A stretch of DNA of 64,000 bases from Aricia agestis (taxonomy: Eukaryota; Arthropoda; Insecta; Lepidoptera; Lycaenidae). The notes under the pieces were generated by a model, which was not told the DNA's origin, did not search any database, and was given only the letters and a program-made list of their open reading frames with translations. The stretch covers positions 19,659,001 to 19,723,000 of the forward strand of contig NC_056409.1 of the NCBI RefSeq assembly GCF_905147365.1. Reading direction: 5' to 3'. Shown here piece by piece: positions 32,001 to 37,936 of the stretch. Numbering within the stretch: the first letter of the stretch is position 1; every line of letters begins with the position of its first letter. A program made the position numbers and the translations under genes.

Positions 32001-33635
32001 TTTTACCTGTTCAATTATAACTCTATTCTGTCATAAATATATGGTTTATGTTACTATCATTTATTTTTATTATGCACTAGACGGCAGCCTGATGTACGAA
32101 CGCGTGCTCTCCCGCGCCGAGATCGAGGCGCGCCGTGCGGCGGAGGCGGCCCCGCCCCCGCCGCCGCCCTCGCTCAAGAGACGCGCGTACGACGATATCA
32201 ACGGGCTCGACAGTAAGTTGACAACACATGCATTTCAACACTAGATAATGCCCCCAATTCCGTTGCGCTAAAATTAGTCTATCGCGCGGAAAACGTACAT
32301 TTTTCGCATCAGAAACAACAGACTGACAGACACACTTTCTCATTAATTATAATAATTATGGATTTCATGATCAATAAAGACGACCATCGAGCTAATAATG
32401 CATGACCACATGATCTTTGTTGTACTATTAAAAATGGTTTTGATGGAATATTATGTATAAGGAACTACGACTTTTGAACATTATTAACAGTTGGGCAGTG
32501 TGCATAAGTTAGACACATGTTTACATAATATAAATTTTACGTTTTTCTTTTTCTTGCCTACTGTGGATGAAGCAGCGGGAGGTAAATACACAATATACAA
32601 TATTATATTTCAAACAATATCATATTTTTATGTAACAATATAATATAATTCGACCATAAATTCTTCGTCGCATTTTAGTGAATTATTTTTTGCTACTTGT
32701 AAAAAACCTTGACCTAAGTTTAAGTTGATAAACTCTAGAAAAGGTATTGTAAAGCATGCGATTTCCAGGAGGTGTAGGTGTGACGCCGGCGCCGCCGCCC
32801 GCGAAGCGCCCGAACAAGCACCCAGCGCCGATGCAGCGGCCGTCGCGCGAGCAGTACGCCGCCATGTGCGCCCGCGCCCAAGCCACCGGCCAGCCCCTGC
32901 CTGCACACGTCTTCGCACACGTACGTAACACTCGCACGTCATTATCACACAATGGATATTAAAAAGAAACCCATCAAACATCGCATTCTCAATCATAAAT
33001 CTCGAAACGCTTGGAGCTTTTTGGAGTTAGAACCTAGTTGCTGGACAAATTAACTTGTAAAATTATAAACATACATAAATATTTATAAACATATAAATAT
33101 TTATATATGTTTATAATTTTACAAGTATAAATAATTATAAACATATTATAAACTATATTTACAGGTAAACGGGAAGCCGACAAGCTTGACCGGCCGTGGT
33201 GGACGTCGTCACGTGATTTCGTGGATGGATGCGCCAGATGATCTTTACTTCAGAGCCACAGAAGCAGCAAAGTAAGTTTCTTTTGCTTATCATGTCATTC
33301 ATTTACACACCAACATTTATTAGCTATAATATAGTTTTAACAAGTATGGAACTTACAGTATAGTAGAGCGATAAAAATATATTATAGCGAAAAGGAGACA
33401 AGGAGCGATAGCTCATTAGCTGATTTTTGCACTGAAACCATATTGATTAATAAATGTTATATTACTCAGATCGGCGCGACGGACGCTCAGCTGCGGCGAG
33501 CTGCGACGCGGCGCGCGCGCTCCCTGGCGGGCGATGCGCGGTGCGGCGGGCGCGGGCGGCGCGGCGGGCGGTGCGGGGGCCGCGGGGAAGGCGGCGCGAG
33601 CGGGCGCGGCGCAGTCGCCGGTAGTTCTGGACTGA
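3088..33635 (+). CDS. MTA1-like: MTA1-like protein, NuRD complex subunit (5' end missing)
   Basis: Fourteen coding exons join in phase: 3088-3281, 8010-8127, 9265-9467, 10856-11044, 13299-13432, 14015-14133, 17757-17857, 18318-18437, 18698-18920, 30606-30812, 32081-32212, 32769-32920, 33165-33271 and 33470-33635 (TGA). All introns are GT..AG. They encode about 720 residues, in order: end of a BAH domain, ELM2, SANT, a GATA-type zinc finger, a C2H2 finger, and a basic/proline/alanine-rich C-terminus. Known for the family: MTA proteins scaffold the NuRD remodelling and deacetylase complex, with ELM2-SANT binding HDAC1/2. The first exon starts inside BAH with two bases of a split codon, so the start codon and most of BAH lie upstream of the window. 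Exons are GC-rich against AT-rich introns. The 11.7-kb intron 18921-30605 holds a nested retrotransposon. Family assignment is very secure; exon edges rest on phase and splice consensus. Confidence 0.95.
3537..3840 (+). repeat. GGTTCCGTACC-type dispersed repeat
   Basis: It begins GGTTCCGTACCCAAAGGGTA, then GGGACCCTATTACTAAGACTTCG and a TGTCTGTCTGTC run, and ends in a T-rich AAGGGGGGCCCGCCCCCATAC segment. Related copies lie near 1550, 31340, 34420, 37930 and 62330. It occupies the first in-window intron of the MTA1-like gene. Confidence 0.65.
4030..4670 (+). repeat. SINE-like repeat
   Basis: It starts CTAGCTGTTGCCCGCGACTTCG and ends with AAGCGGTTCGGTAGTTTTGGCGTGAAAG..ACTTTCGCATTTATAATATTAG. 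This head and tail are shared with partial copies near 6180-6340, 52000-52240, 58440-58630 and 58840. It is non-coding and probably retroposed; family name not assigned. Confidence 0.55.
4984..5750 (+). mobile_element. PIF/Harbinger-type element with HARBI1-like transposase relic
   Basis: The 767-bp unit has 15-bp perfect terminal inverted repeats, GGCCCACTTGCGCCA at 4984 and its complement ending at 5750. It is flanked on both sides by the trinucleotide TTA, the target duplication typical of PIF/Harbinger elements. Inside, 5068-5270 encodes an acidic start (DDDEEIIEYISSESYYRRIVE). After a frame change comes DFHRRFRLEKETVLFLLNKI, which resembles the N-terminal region of HARBI1-like transposases. 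The DDE catalytic domain is absent, so it can move only if another copy supplies transposase. The transposase assignment is by pattern recognition. Confidence 0.75.
5068..5275 (+). pseudogene. Truncated HARBI1-like transposase N-terminus
   Basis: The frame starting at the ATG at 5070 gives a leucine/aspartate-rich head. At about 5180-5200 the similarity shifts to another frame and continues as FRLEKETVLFLLNKIENN, the helix-rich N-terminal motif of Harbinger nucleases. Only about 65 residues are recognisable and no catalytic residues are present. It lies wholly inside the TTA-flanked TIR element. Confidence 0.55.
6999..7218. repeat. MITE-like inverted repeat, TIR CTGGTTTCCTCCAA
   Basis: The outer arms CTGGTTTCCTCCAA (left) and TTGGAGGAAACCAG (right) are exact complements. 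Inner blocks such as AGCGGT..AATAACGTCACTAGA are mirrored imperfectly. The unit is about 220 bases and CpG-rich against an AT-rich intron. It codes for nothing recognisable, so it is probably a non-autonomous DNA transposon. Confidence 0.6.
8501..8885. repeat. Long-arm hairpin element
   Basis: Arms of about 165 bases (8501-8664 and 8714-8885) are near-perfect reverse complements: TTTGTGAGTAGCTTCATTTT on the left is matched by AAAATGAAGCTACTCACAAA on the right. The loop is about 50 bases. It lies between MTA1-like exons 8010-8127 and 9265-9467. A transcript through the intron would form a long double-stranded hairpin. Confidence 0.75.
10540..10710. repeat. TGTACYATC/TCGTACA-ended dispersed repeat, copy 1
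   Basis: It contains TACTATCAGAGAAGTTGATT, TAACATTGAATTGACATAAG, CCGACCACATGACGTAG and ATCAATTTCC..TGGTCGTACA. The same blocks occur in order near 34070-34140 (partial) and 62895-63060. The ends are inverted relative to each other, suggesting a small DNA element. Confidence 0.5.
11440..11810. repeat. Paired ~50-bp direct repeats, ATCGTAC-rich
   Basis: The sequence TGATAAAAATTATCGTACAA, followed by TCTGCGTACGATAATAATATGC, occurs at about 11441 and again at about 11757, with more ATCGTAC/GTACGAT motifs between. Internal mirror symmetry suggests TIRs of a small element, or a solo duplication. No coding capacity is seen. Confidence 0.45.
11898..12052. repeat. MITE-like element, TIR CCGTTCCCAATATT
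   Basis: CCGTTCCCAATATTCAATCT on the left mirrors AGATCAAATATTGGGAACGG on the right, and the inner CTGGTTT/AAACCAG pair extends the imperfect arms. It is about 155 bases long. The inner TAACATTGAATTGACATAA block resembles the element at 10540-10710. Confidence 0.5.
12440..12728 (+). mobile_element. SINE-like internal-deletion derivative of a jockey-like LINE
   Basis: The head GTGGGAGAGCCATGCTTCGG through GGAGGCCCAATCCCCTA matches the 5' leader of the LINE at 34968. The tail TTAAAAGGCCGGCAACGCAC..GTGTCCATGGGCGACGGAAG..CGTTTGCCCCCTTATTTCAT matches the 3' end of the LINE fragment at 49405-49930. It ends in an A-run. All of ORF2 is missing, so this is a LINE stripped to its 5' and 3' ends, presumably moved by the parent's enzyme. 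Confidence 0.7.
13299..17857 (+). CDS. MTA1-like: MTA1-like exons 5-7: SANT helix 3 and GATA finger
   Basis: Exon 13299-13432 encodes LPWKTFKNLVEYYYMWKTTD, the second half of the SANT domain, plus the basic stretch ending VYIPNY. Exon 14015-14133 encodes a Gly/Ala/Asn-rich linker and the first CxxC (CASC). Exon 17757-17857 supplies QWYTWGPPHLQYRLCGACW..YWKKYGG, giving a C-x2-C-x20-C-x2-C GATA-type finger split by a 3.6-kb intron. The tyrosine codon interrupted at 13432/14015 and the valine codon at 14133/17757 are both rebuilt in frame. The acceptor at 17757 was chosen because it gives the family spacing between the second cysteine and the WY motif. Confidence 0.92.
14150..15665 (-). repeat. 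AACCGACTTC-type repeat split by a long-TIR element
   Basis: AAAACCGACTTCAAAATTG at about 14183 and CCTCCTTTTTTGAAGTCGGTT at about 15640 are the two ends of a common repeat. An unsplit copy lies at about 45150-45480. Here the repeat is broken at about 14465 by the 1.16-kb element and resumes at about 15625. Confidence 0.55.
14466..15624. mobile_element. Non-autonomous DNA element with ~215-bp TIRs
   Basis: Left arm 14466-14686 (ATATATGTCGCAGGGAAAAG...) and right arm 15414-15624 are reverse complements with few mismatches. They end GTCGCAGGG/CCCTGCGAC and frame about 730 bases of AT-rich sequence without a coding frame. The AT-rich junctions make the target duplication ambiguous. It sits in the intron before the GATA-finger exon. 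Superfamily not determined. Confidence 0.75.
16136..16179. repeat. 44-bp near-perfect palindrome
   Basis: TTGAAAAACTGTGACACAAC then AG/CT, mirrored as GTTGTGCCACAGTTTTTCAA, gives 22-base arms with one mismatch and no loop. It lies just upstream of a LINE fragment and may be the end of another small element. Confidence 0.6.
16200..17260 (+). pseudogene. LINE reverse transcriptase fragment
   Basis: Frames across this span give RT blocks in order: IISGVFPNEWKKARIVLVLKKGD..NYRPISI, then LKKLN-type thumb motifs, then SLFADGMEISLQINSLADSL where the catalytic FADDT is changed to FADGM, then LKNRMKLNASKCQ and AKTLGFIKRNAHDFKRPY. Frameshifts and stops interrupt it and the endonuclease is missing. The catalytic aspartate loss and frame breaks make it dead. 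Its 3' end abuts a LINE 3' fragment in the opposite orientation. Confidence 0.75.
17261..17490 (-). pseudogene. LINE C-terminal fragment, opposite orientation
   Basis: The minus strand encodes NRVVRAWNSLPEDVIAGQNVNNF, the typical motif at the C-terminal end of jockey/CR1-group LINE proteins. It faces the plus-strand RT fragment that ends at about 17260. Neither piece is complete. Confidence 0.6.
18106..18195. repeat. Inverted repeat with 24-bp arms
   Basis: TATATCCACGGCATCATCTT..CGTT at 18106-18129 is repeated in reverse complement at 18172-18195, with a 42-base spacer. It lies 120 bases before the exon at 18318. No coding capacity. Confidence 0.65.
18318..33635 (+). CDS. MTA1-like: MTA1-like exons 8-14: C2H2 finger and C-terminal region
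   Basis: Exons 18318-18437 and 18698-18920 join to give C-x4-C-x12-H-x4-H (HRCTALNCSKEFKLRAHLARH, then VATVH), a C2H2-like finger split by a short intron. It is followed by MKTRAAFYLRASPFTRLARKL, the conserved C-terminal block of MTA proteins. Exon 30606-30812 is Gly/Arg/Pro-rich and ends NHVAFPKPPKAP. Exon 32081-32212 contains LKRRAYDDINGLD. Exon 32769-32920 is proline-rich. Exon 33165-33271 holds the conserved ISWMDAPDDLYFRATEAA motif. The last exon is an Arg/Gly/Ala-rich tail ending VVLD then TGA. The high GC of these exons explains the many long but meaningless frames across them. Confidence 0.9.
19486..19735. repeat. DIRS left terminal inverted repeat
   Basis: The outer end AATAACAGCGTTTTACCCTG is followed by the block GCCAAATAATGAGAGTGGCA and the stretch matching the right end in reverse complement. 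It is the 3' end of the minus-strand element. Confidence 0.8.
19755..19860. repeat. DIRS internal complementary region
   Basis: Bases 19755-19817 are the reverse complement of 19486-19548. The sequence then runs directly into GTTATTAACTTACTGTACCG..CAAAGCCAAATAAT, the reverse complement of the right end near 30190-30235. Known for DIRS: this region templates joining of the two ends into a circle before recombinase-driven integration. Confidence 0.8.
20278..20370. repeat. CCCATCAAGCCCC / GATCGAAGGATTAAAT repeat
   Basis: TTTTAACCCATCAAGCCCCATTAGC..CAATTGATTTCC..ACGATCGAAGGATTAAAT resembles three other stretches in the window, near 51270-51350 (inverted), 52695-52790 and 60355-60430. It lies within the 3' part of the DIRS element. 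Confidence 0.5.
20555..21481 (-). pseudogene. DIRS tyrosine recombinase
   Basis: Bases 21481-21050 encode an open N-terminal core-binding region (SIKTYENAWTKWLECCK..SPIGSQFARFLSNLFQ..HKSAISTL). From about 21015 the frame changes and continues as GRRVHDLTLL-like and IVFWPRLGSKTDKSDVRQSGW, then 20733-20560 gives ILARGNWISQETFKMYYCRE with the tyrosine near the end. Known for DIRS: this enzyme integrates circular cDNA without target duplications. At least one frameshift near 21010 disables this copy as written. Confidence 0.75.
21495..21905 (-). pseudogene. DIRS RNase H to recombinase linker, downstream of the LINE insertion
   Basis: The minus strand just below 21905 reads SRYRAAPEWHLLP..IFNKTPEIDLMASNSA, then WNFHLAWVFLPAF, the proline/aromatic segment that follows RNase H in DIRS polyproteins. 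It continues exactly where the frame stops at 27207, on the other side of the inserted LINE. A frame change occurs near 21560-21660. Confidence 0.7.
22085..22360. repeat. A-run and AAATTAAATC simple repeat in LINE 3' UTR
   Basis: Twenty or so consecutive A bases at about 22090-22110 are followed by many degenerate copies of AAATCAAATTAAATTAAGTC up to about 22350. On the LINE strand this is a T-rich tract between ORF2 and the 3' tail. Confidence 0.7.
22474..25440 (-). CDS. LINE ORF2: endonuclease-reverse transcriptase, 988 aa
   Basis: The N-terminal third is an apurinic-like endonuclease: LNILHMNIRSL, a glutamate in LTECWL, GVYRSP, LVGDININI, LDHVM and TDHVPI. The RT follows: RPIHKNGNRD..NYRPISVL, YGFTRGKSTEDA, FLDLSKAFDTV, GVPQGSVLGPTLF and the catalytic YADDT at about residue 705. 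The C-terminal part has LGLTLDNNLSW and YCIVTWGG. There is no zinc-knuckle RNase H. It nicks target DNA and reverse-transcribes the LINE RNA at the nick. The frame is complete over 2.97 kb and all visible catalytic motifs are intact. The first methionine is taken as the start; one at residue 10 is equally possible. Confidence 0.9.
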   Translation of the reverse strand: MYMYIKFDTMTNISHDIDCIEVSQSIVCSPEELKYQSKNLIRSLNILHMNIRSLNCNFDSLLLLLERITVQCDIIVLTECWLSKLTTIPEIKGYISYTSNYYNQNDGVTIYIRSNIQHNIKTEISFKLIDANSVIIKLIDSDIAIMGVYRSPSYKNIDNFCNSLDSCLLGLKNVKSVILVGDININIAQGCSDTNSCAYMDTLAMHGLLPAHLHPTRLDRCLDHVMVKTDRRSQTFVLDTLVTDHVPIIYSLDCRVKRSQVNIMRTQIDYNNLNNDIALANFSQIYRSTDANVAVSMFVDIISNAISANSTQLRVPHKKRPIKPWLTPGLIRCIRNRDNLHKKAKLNPNNAILQLTYTRYRNFCNNLLKKLKITYEKNEFQKYKNNPKGMWSTINKITNLKNSYMPPTDLLKVAQNPQDSVNQVNNYFGGIGKTLADAILVKRKITPLGFVNTAIKQRLAGQSDSMVLSNVDHAEVENIIKNLKNDCATGIDNISTIVLKNAMKYLIPHMTYLFNLCFSTGVFPDALKSALVRPIHKNGNRDVISNYRPISVLTIVSKVLEKLLNTRLINFINKRNIIAENQYGFTRGKSTEDATLQLSETIAKHLDNGDKVLGVFLDLSKAFDTVSVPLLLSKLESVGVRGVALDIFRSYLSNRTQRVRIGEYLSSTTQLTYGVPQGSVLGPTLFLLYVNSLCTLALKNCKLLSYADDTAVIVYGSTWDKVKLHTEAAIREIMQWLDANLLTLNIEKSKYIPFSPRSNSQPPKNVCIIAHTCSGSLCQCSKLAQTTTIKYLGLTLDNNLSWLPYIITVTARLRKLIPVFRKLRSSADVDTMRCVYFALAQSLIQYCIVTWGGCAANTLLPLERAQRAILKVIYGLPRRYSTHQLYRESSVLTVRQLFIMNAILRKHREIPYVQNNKRTAWKICSTPRYRTSLARRQFHVISAYLYNTANKLNNIYPLTYRKCKQCLKKWLITLDYNSSEKYMQNPYT
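25802..26827 (-). CDS. LINE ORF1: coiled-coil RNA-binding-type protein, 341 aa
   Basis: A Ser/Pro-rich head with a basic patch (RGRKRRHDDE) is followed by a long heptad-type coiled coil, about residues 85-170 (KSIDLMAKQQRELQE.., KMETERINNMKYIKSLEQQV). A compact domain at about 178-300 contains IEVRNVPIQKKETQQDLLSY, IRDVFRLK, PIIVDFT and KIFVTE-like strands. This domain resembles the family found in baculovirus FP25K proteins and in insect LINE ORF1s. By analogy it would coat the LINE RNA as a trimer or dimer. The frame is fully open; about 360 bases separate it from ORF2. Confidence 0.75.
   Translation of the reverse strand: MHRTPSISKRGRCTKSTTKRSLSGSNTIRAHTISTIIINMPLSRSPPPTTTGFSVTESDPCSNYASAMNSEKESVNEIGPRGRKRRHDDEFSVFMSDIKKSIDLMAKQQRELQETVNGIQKQNSDIIQSMDFISKQYEDMKDRLSKMETERINNMKYIKSLEQQVQQYKENTEKSLRKSSIEVRNVPIQKKETQQDLLSYVKNIGNEINVCIDDQQIRDVFRLKTKKEQNSPIIVDFTTVIQKDKILSSFKSYNKVNRANKLCTTHLKIEGESKPIFVTECLTQNTKRLYYLAREFSMKHAYAYCWTAHGKVYLRKKEGVPCRRISSETDLDNLIQSPDIV
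27207..28618 (-). pseudogene. DIRS reverse transcriptase and RNase H region
   Basis: Minus-strand frames give SPSFVSPMFLTSKNDGNLRP..FNLRFLNKFV, then CQMTCLPFGLVTAPHVF, then YLDDYLIA (RT active site, about 27990), LGWQINF-type and WDPWLGLKWLPVKK-type RNase H linker motifs. Near 27240 it reads PGKMNCEADHLS, the RNase H end, where the LINE interrupts. Several frame changes occur (near 28060, 27900 and 27400). Confidence 0.8.
28615..29887 (-). pseudogene. DIRS gag-like protein
   Basis: From the ATG at 29887 an open frame of 183 residues begins with a Ser-rich, basic head (SSSSESDPPARNKRKAET, RDQRKRRR). It continues with ELSKLAKQVSQIQSFLAQ and a segment ending FLEVESNDEIKPFEK. After a frame change near 29330, minus-strand Asn/Tyr/Gln-rich sequence continues to about 28615. 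This is the usual first ORF of DIRS elements, presumed structural; no zinc knuckle was seen. Confidence 0.65.
30035..30235. repeat. DIRS right terminal inverted repeat
   Basis: GCCACCTGGTGGAAAAACTT, GACGTAGGAGGATATAGAAG and AATTATTTGGCTTTGAATTA match the left repeat in reverse orientation with few differences. The outermost CGGTACAGTAAGTTAAT is mirrored in the internal complementary region. It lies about 370 bases before the MTA1-like exon at 30606. Confidence 0.8.
31104..31249. repeat. GC-rich hairpin element
   Basis: GTCGGCACTACATATAGGCG at the left end is mirrored by CGCCTATATTATGTAGTGCC at the right. Inside, GGCCGGCGCGCTGGCCCAAT pairs with ATTGGGCCAGCGCGCCGGCC. Arms are about 58 bases around a 30-base GC-rich loop. 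It is a striking GC island in an AT-rich intron, with no ORF or clear target duplication. Confidence 0.75.
31337..31570. repeat. Divergent GGTTCC/GTCTGTC-type repeat
   Basis: AGGGTTACGTATTCAACAAGGAACCC is followed by CCGTCTGTCTGTTTGTCTGTCCG and a T-rich block with ACAACAAACGGGG. The layout resembles the GGTTCCGTACC repeats but the wording differs, so it may be a related subfamily. Confidence 0.4.
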
Positions 33636-33976
33636 CAGGAGGGCCCGCGCCCGCCGCCGCCCCGCCCCTACACCATGGAGGCGCTGCTCGGCTGAGCCGC
33701 CGCCTGTATATTGCGACTGTACATAGCCCGCGCCGGCGGCCGACGTCCACCCGACTCCCGACCGACACCCCGACACCTAAACGTTAACGAAGATTGTATT
33801 TTTGGTAATCGAATCGCCGACGATGGATTCTGTAGATAATATTTTAAACTATAATGTTCTTATGTGGTTCGATCTGGCGATGAGTGAATAATGTATTTGA
33901 TACATAAAACGATATGTAAGTCTATTTCATTCGGAGATTCATTGTAGGATAATTTACAATTTTTTTCATAAATAAA
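33636..33976 (+). terminator. MTA1-like 3' UTR and poly(A) signal
   Basis: After the TGA the sequence turns from GC-rich to AT-rich. The first canonical AATAAA lies at 33971-33976, followed by a GT-rich stretch (TTGGAGTGTTGCC) typical of a downstream element. This gives a short 3' UTR of about 340-360 bases. The cleavage site is inferred, not seen. Confidence 0.6.
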
Positions 33977-34068
33977 GCACAAATTGGAGTGTTGCCTTAT
34001 TTCATTACCCTCGATTTTATAGTTTTCATGATCCTTTTCTAAAAAAAAACTACATGTATGTATGTGTA

Positions 34069-34140
34069 TGACATAAGCCGACCAAATGACGTAGGTCCGT
34101 CAACTACCTAGGAATCAATTTCCTCGATGGTACATAATAT
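34069..34140. repeat. TGTACYATC/TCGTACA-ended repeat, partial copy
   Basis: GACATAAGCCGACCAAATGACG..CGTCAACTACCTAGGAATCAATTTCC..GATGGTACATA matches the 3' half of the repeats at 10540 and 62895. It lies just downstream of the MTA1-like poly(A) signal. At 34141-34230 and again at 34757-34855 the block GTGTCGGCATCACTGTCTCT..CCCAGTTTCCACGT is directly duplicated. Confidence 0.5.
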
Positions 34141-34419
34141 AAGTGTCGGCATCACTGTCTCTGAATTCTGATGACCCAAAAAAGTACGGTCTATATAGTC
34201 TATATTATCTTCAACACGCAAAATACCCAGTTTCCACGTCAGTCGTCAAGTTTTTCAGGAAAAATCACTCGCGCTTCGCGCTCGTGATTTTTTTACCTGA
34301 AAAACTTGACTCCTTCATTTGTTTGCAACGAACCTATCGGGAAATACCCGATAATTTTGAAGCTCTTGTGGTATTATAAGTGAATATTAAAGTACACATC
34401 TAACATAAGAATATGTATG

Positions 34420-34700
34420 TGAAAAATTCAAGTGCCATGCCATATTATTGATATAGAGCGAAAAAGGCCAAAAAATTCACGATTGTTGTATGGCAGCCCC
34501 CTTCAATATTTATTTTATTTTGTTTTCACTTTTCAGTATTTGCTGTTATAGTGGCAACAGATATACACAATCTGTGAAAATTCAGAAGTCTTGCTATAGC
34601 GGTTCTTGGGATAGCCTGGAGACAGATAGACTTACCGACAACGAAGTCTTAGGGTCAATTTATAATAGAGCAGAGTCGAACCTAATATGGAACTCTTTCG
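34420..34700 (-). repeat. GGTTCCGTACC-type repeat, partial
   Basis: It contains TATTGATATAGAGCGAAAAAGG, TATAGTGGCAACAGATATACACAATCTG, AGAAGTCTTGCTATAGCGG and AACGAAGTCTTAGGGTC, in the same order as at 1550-1775. It is framed by two copies of the 90-base block noted at 34141 and 34757. Confidence 0.6.
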
Positions 34701-35082
34701 TGCTCGACTGGCACTTATAAATTTTGCGGCTACTGAGTAATATTGCACATGAAAAATGTGTCGGCATCACTGTCTCTGAATTCTGATGACCCAAAAAAGT
34801 ACGGTCTATATAGTCTATATTATCTTCAACACGCAAAATACCCAGTTTCCACGTATAACCAAATTCAGCGGAACAAAGCTGTTGCAGGCAACATCTAGTA
34901 CAACTATACTCAACCTGCGGCCCGCCTAGACATTACCAGTGGTCCGCATAAAGATATATTTGTCCGTGGGAGAGCCATGCTTCGGCTCGAATGGGCCGGC
35001 TCGACCGGAGAAATACCACGGCCTCACAGAAAAACGGCGTGAAACAGCGCTTGCGCTGTGTTTCGCTGAGTGAGTGAGTTTA

Positions 35083-36132
35083 CAGGAGGCCCAATCCCCT
35101 ACCCCCTTAGAAATGCCGCAGTTGAAAAACAATTTGTTACCCCAGGAGGGTACCAACTGCGTTGGAGAATCCCTCTCTGGACGTCCATGCTCAGGAGCCC
35201 TTGGAACTGAACGTGGACGTCCAGGCTGCCCCTCGTATTCTGGGGAGGGCAAAACTGCGCTCCAATCTGCTCGGGGCAAGAGCAAACGCACAAAGGCACC
35301 CCCCTCGATATTAAACATGGACTTTTGTAATATCAGGGGATTACACTCCAACCTTAATGCCGTCCATTACCACCCTGAGACGGCAAAGCCGGCTTTGCTC
35401 TTTTTGACCGAGACGCAGATATCATCTCCGAGTGACACATCATACCTTTCCCACCCAGGGTATTATCTCGAGCACTCCTTTCTACCCAAAGCTGGACTGT
35501 GTGTGTATATCAGAGATGATATCAGCTCTCGCCGCCTCAGCAATCTTGAGGTCATGGACCTGTCAAACTTATGGCTCCGCAATCCGCATAGATTGCGACG
35601 AGCACCCTCGCGTCTATGCGTGCCTAATAGGTCCCATAGTGGTGACCCCGAGACGGACCGACTCTTGGAGCACCTGCAAGCTGCTTCAGATTTTGAGCAG
35701 CGGCAGATCCCATCCGCAGAGATCATAATACTTGGCGACTTTATTGCCCACCACGCCGACTGGCTCAATTCCAGTAAAACTGATCATGCGGGGAGGTCTG
35801 TCTGCAACTTTGCCCTTGCGAACGACTTGACACAACTGGTTACTACGCCTACGGGAATCCCAGATGTGGATGGTCAGAATCCTTCCTTGTTGGACCTCCT
35901 GCTGACTTCAAATCCTGATGGCTACCAAATATCCGTACCTAACCGCACCACTTGGTTCATCAGATCATTGCCTTGTTAGGAGTTCTGTGCCACTTACCAC
36001 GGTGTTAAGACAGCGTGCTGTTAAATACCGTCGTGTGTGGCACTACACGTCAGCAGACTGGGATGGGATGCGGTCGTTTTTTGCATCCTATCCTTGGGGG
36101 CACGTCCCAAGTAGCACACTTCAAACGCCTTA
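35083..36132 (+). pseudogene. LINE endonuclease half
   Basis: This is the endonuclease part of the jockey-like ORF2. Seen are an N-terminal FCNIRGLHSNL, a TETQ glutamate, ILGDF followed by IAHH where active copies have NAHH, and SSDHCLV in a shifted frame. The frame changes at about 35600 and 35950. Coding similarity stops after SYPWGHV near 36110, where unrelated AT-rich DNA begins. Confidence 0.75.
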
Positions 36133-36485
36133 AATCTATTTATGCTTTAGGAGTACTAATCATGGCTTTTTTATAGACATAATAGACATTGGCATTCTAT
36201 ACATGTTTTTGAATAAGAACTAAGTTTCTAATAGAAAAAATATCTAGTGTTCCTTGTTTTAAAACCTTTATTAGTTCATTACACTGAGTTAAGAGCAATT
36301 TGATTTGTTGTGGACTATATTTGCTCTGTTAAAAGCGCTGCTGTAGTTCAATTATTCTATAGACTTATTATCACAAATACATACTTTTTAAGGATTGAAA
36401 TTATTTCTAGAACAATTACTCTAAAAGTAATCAAAAAGGTTTTTAGATGCATTTGTTAGGCACTTTTTAAAGTCTACTCAATAGT

Positions 36486-37773
36486 GTATATGTTACGCTC
36501 AAAGACCGAAAACGCTCAGTGAGCGAAAAAATGGCTCACAACGCGTTGTGGTCATAGTGAAAACGGCCACGACGCGTTCTGGTAATCACAGAAATACCAC
36601 ATAGTGAAATTCGTGTCGTGGCTGACGTGCTATTCGACCACAACGCGTTGTGGTAATCGAGAAAAGCCATGACGCGTTCTGAGCATTTAAAAACAGCCAC
36701 GACGCGAATGAAAACGGCCACGACGCGTTCTGAAACCAGGTTAGTTACTCAGGAGTAATTTTATAGCGTCCAACTCCGCCCAAGTGTGTGCGCAATACAC
36801 AAGAGCACTCTGGTTTCAATGAAACTAGGCCAGTTACGAGCGAGTAATTTTTTAGTGCCCAAGTGTGTGCGCAATACACAAGAGCATGTTACGCAGGAGT
36901 AATTTTAAAGTGCTCAAGTGTGTGCGCAATACACAAGAGCACTCTGGTTTCAATGAAACCGGGCCAGTTGAGCAGAAGTCATATTTTCATAGTGCCCAAG
37001 TGTGTGTGCAATACACAAGAGCACTCTCGTTTCAATGAAACCAGGCCAGGTACGCATAAGTTATTTTTATAGTGCCCTAGTGTGTGCGCAATATACAAGA
37101 GCACTCTGGTAGTTACGCTGGAGTTGTTTTAGTGCCCAAGTGTGTGCGCAATATACAAGAGCACTCTGGTCTCAATGAAACCAGGCCAGTTAAGCAGGAC
37201 TAATTTTATAGTGCCCAAGTGTGTGCGCAATACACAAGAGCACTCTGGTTTCATCGAAACCAGGCTAGTTACGCAGGAGTAATTTTATAGTGCCCAAGTG
37301 TGTCTGGTTTCATTGAAACCAAAGTGCTCTTGTGTATTGCGCACACACTTGGGCACTATAAAACTACTCCTGTGTAACGTGCTTTTGTGTATTGCGCACA
37401 CACTTGGGCACTATAAAATTACCGCTGCGTAACTGGCCTAGTTTCATTGAAACCAGAGTGCTCTTGTGTATTGCGCACGCACTTGGGCGCTATAAAATTA
37501 CTCCTGCGTAACACGGCCTCGTTTCAGAACGCGTCGTGGCCGTTTTCATTAGGGCCACAACACGAATTCGCGTCGTGGCTGTTTTTAAATGCTCAGAACG
37601 CGTCATGGTTTTACTTACTTTTACGAATAGCACGTCAGCCACGACACGAATTTCGCTTTGTGGTATTTCTGTGATTGCCAGAACGCGTCGTGGCCGTTTC
37701 ACTATTACCACAACGCGTTGTGAGCCATTTTTTCGCTCACTGAGCGTTTTCGGTCTTTGAGCGTAACATATAC
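36486..37773. mobile_element. Palindromic TIR element with internal ~80-bp repeats
   Basis: The outer arms (GTATATGTTACGCTCAAAGA..., about 230 bases) are inverted copies rich in ACGCGTTGTGG and CACGACGCG. Between them lie about eight forward copies of a roughly 60-80-base unit (AGTGCCCAAGTGTGTGCGCA..ACACAAGAGCACTCTGG..TCAATGAAACCAGGCCAGTT). From about 37313 three copies run in reverse. The whole element is thus a giant palindrome. There is no ORF of note. Flanking octamers CAATAGTG and CTCTAGTG agree at six of eight bases, a possible hAT-type target duplication. It lies inside the split LINE. Confidence 0.75.
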
Positions 37774-37936
37774 TCTAGTGAAAGTCCTGTTTCCTCCATT
37801 AGGGAACTTAGGCTTTAAACATTTTATTTTAAGAGTATTAAGTATATAAAGGACAGCGTTCTGCAAGCATGAAGAAAGCAGGAGATATTAAGAAGACAGG
37901 AGGCTTTCGGAGAAAAGTGGAAAAGTATAAAAATCG

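Noticed and set aside
33443..33787. Several overlapping long frames on both strands
   Set aside because: Shadows of the GC-rich last MTA1-like exon; the phase-matched frame ends at 33635.
36780..37505. Regularly spaced repeats resembling a CRISPR array
   Set aside because: Host genes are insect, the units are 60-80 bases with no unique spacers, and they lie in a palindromic mobile element.
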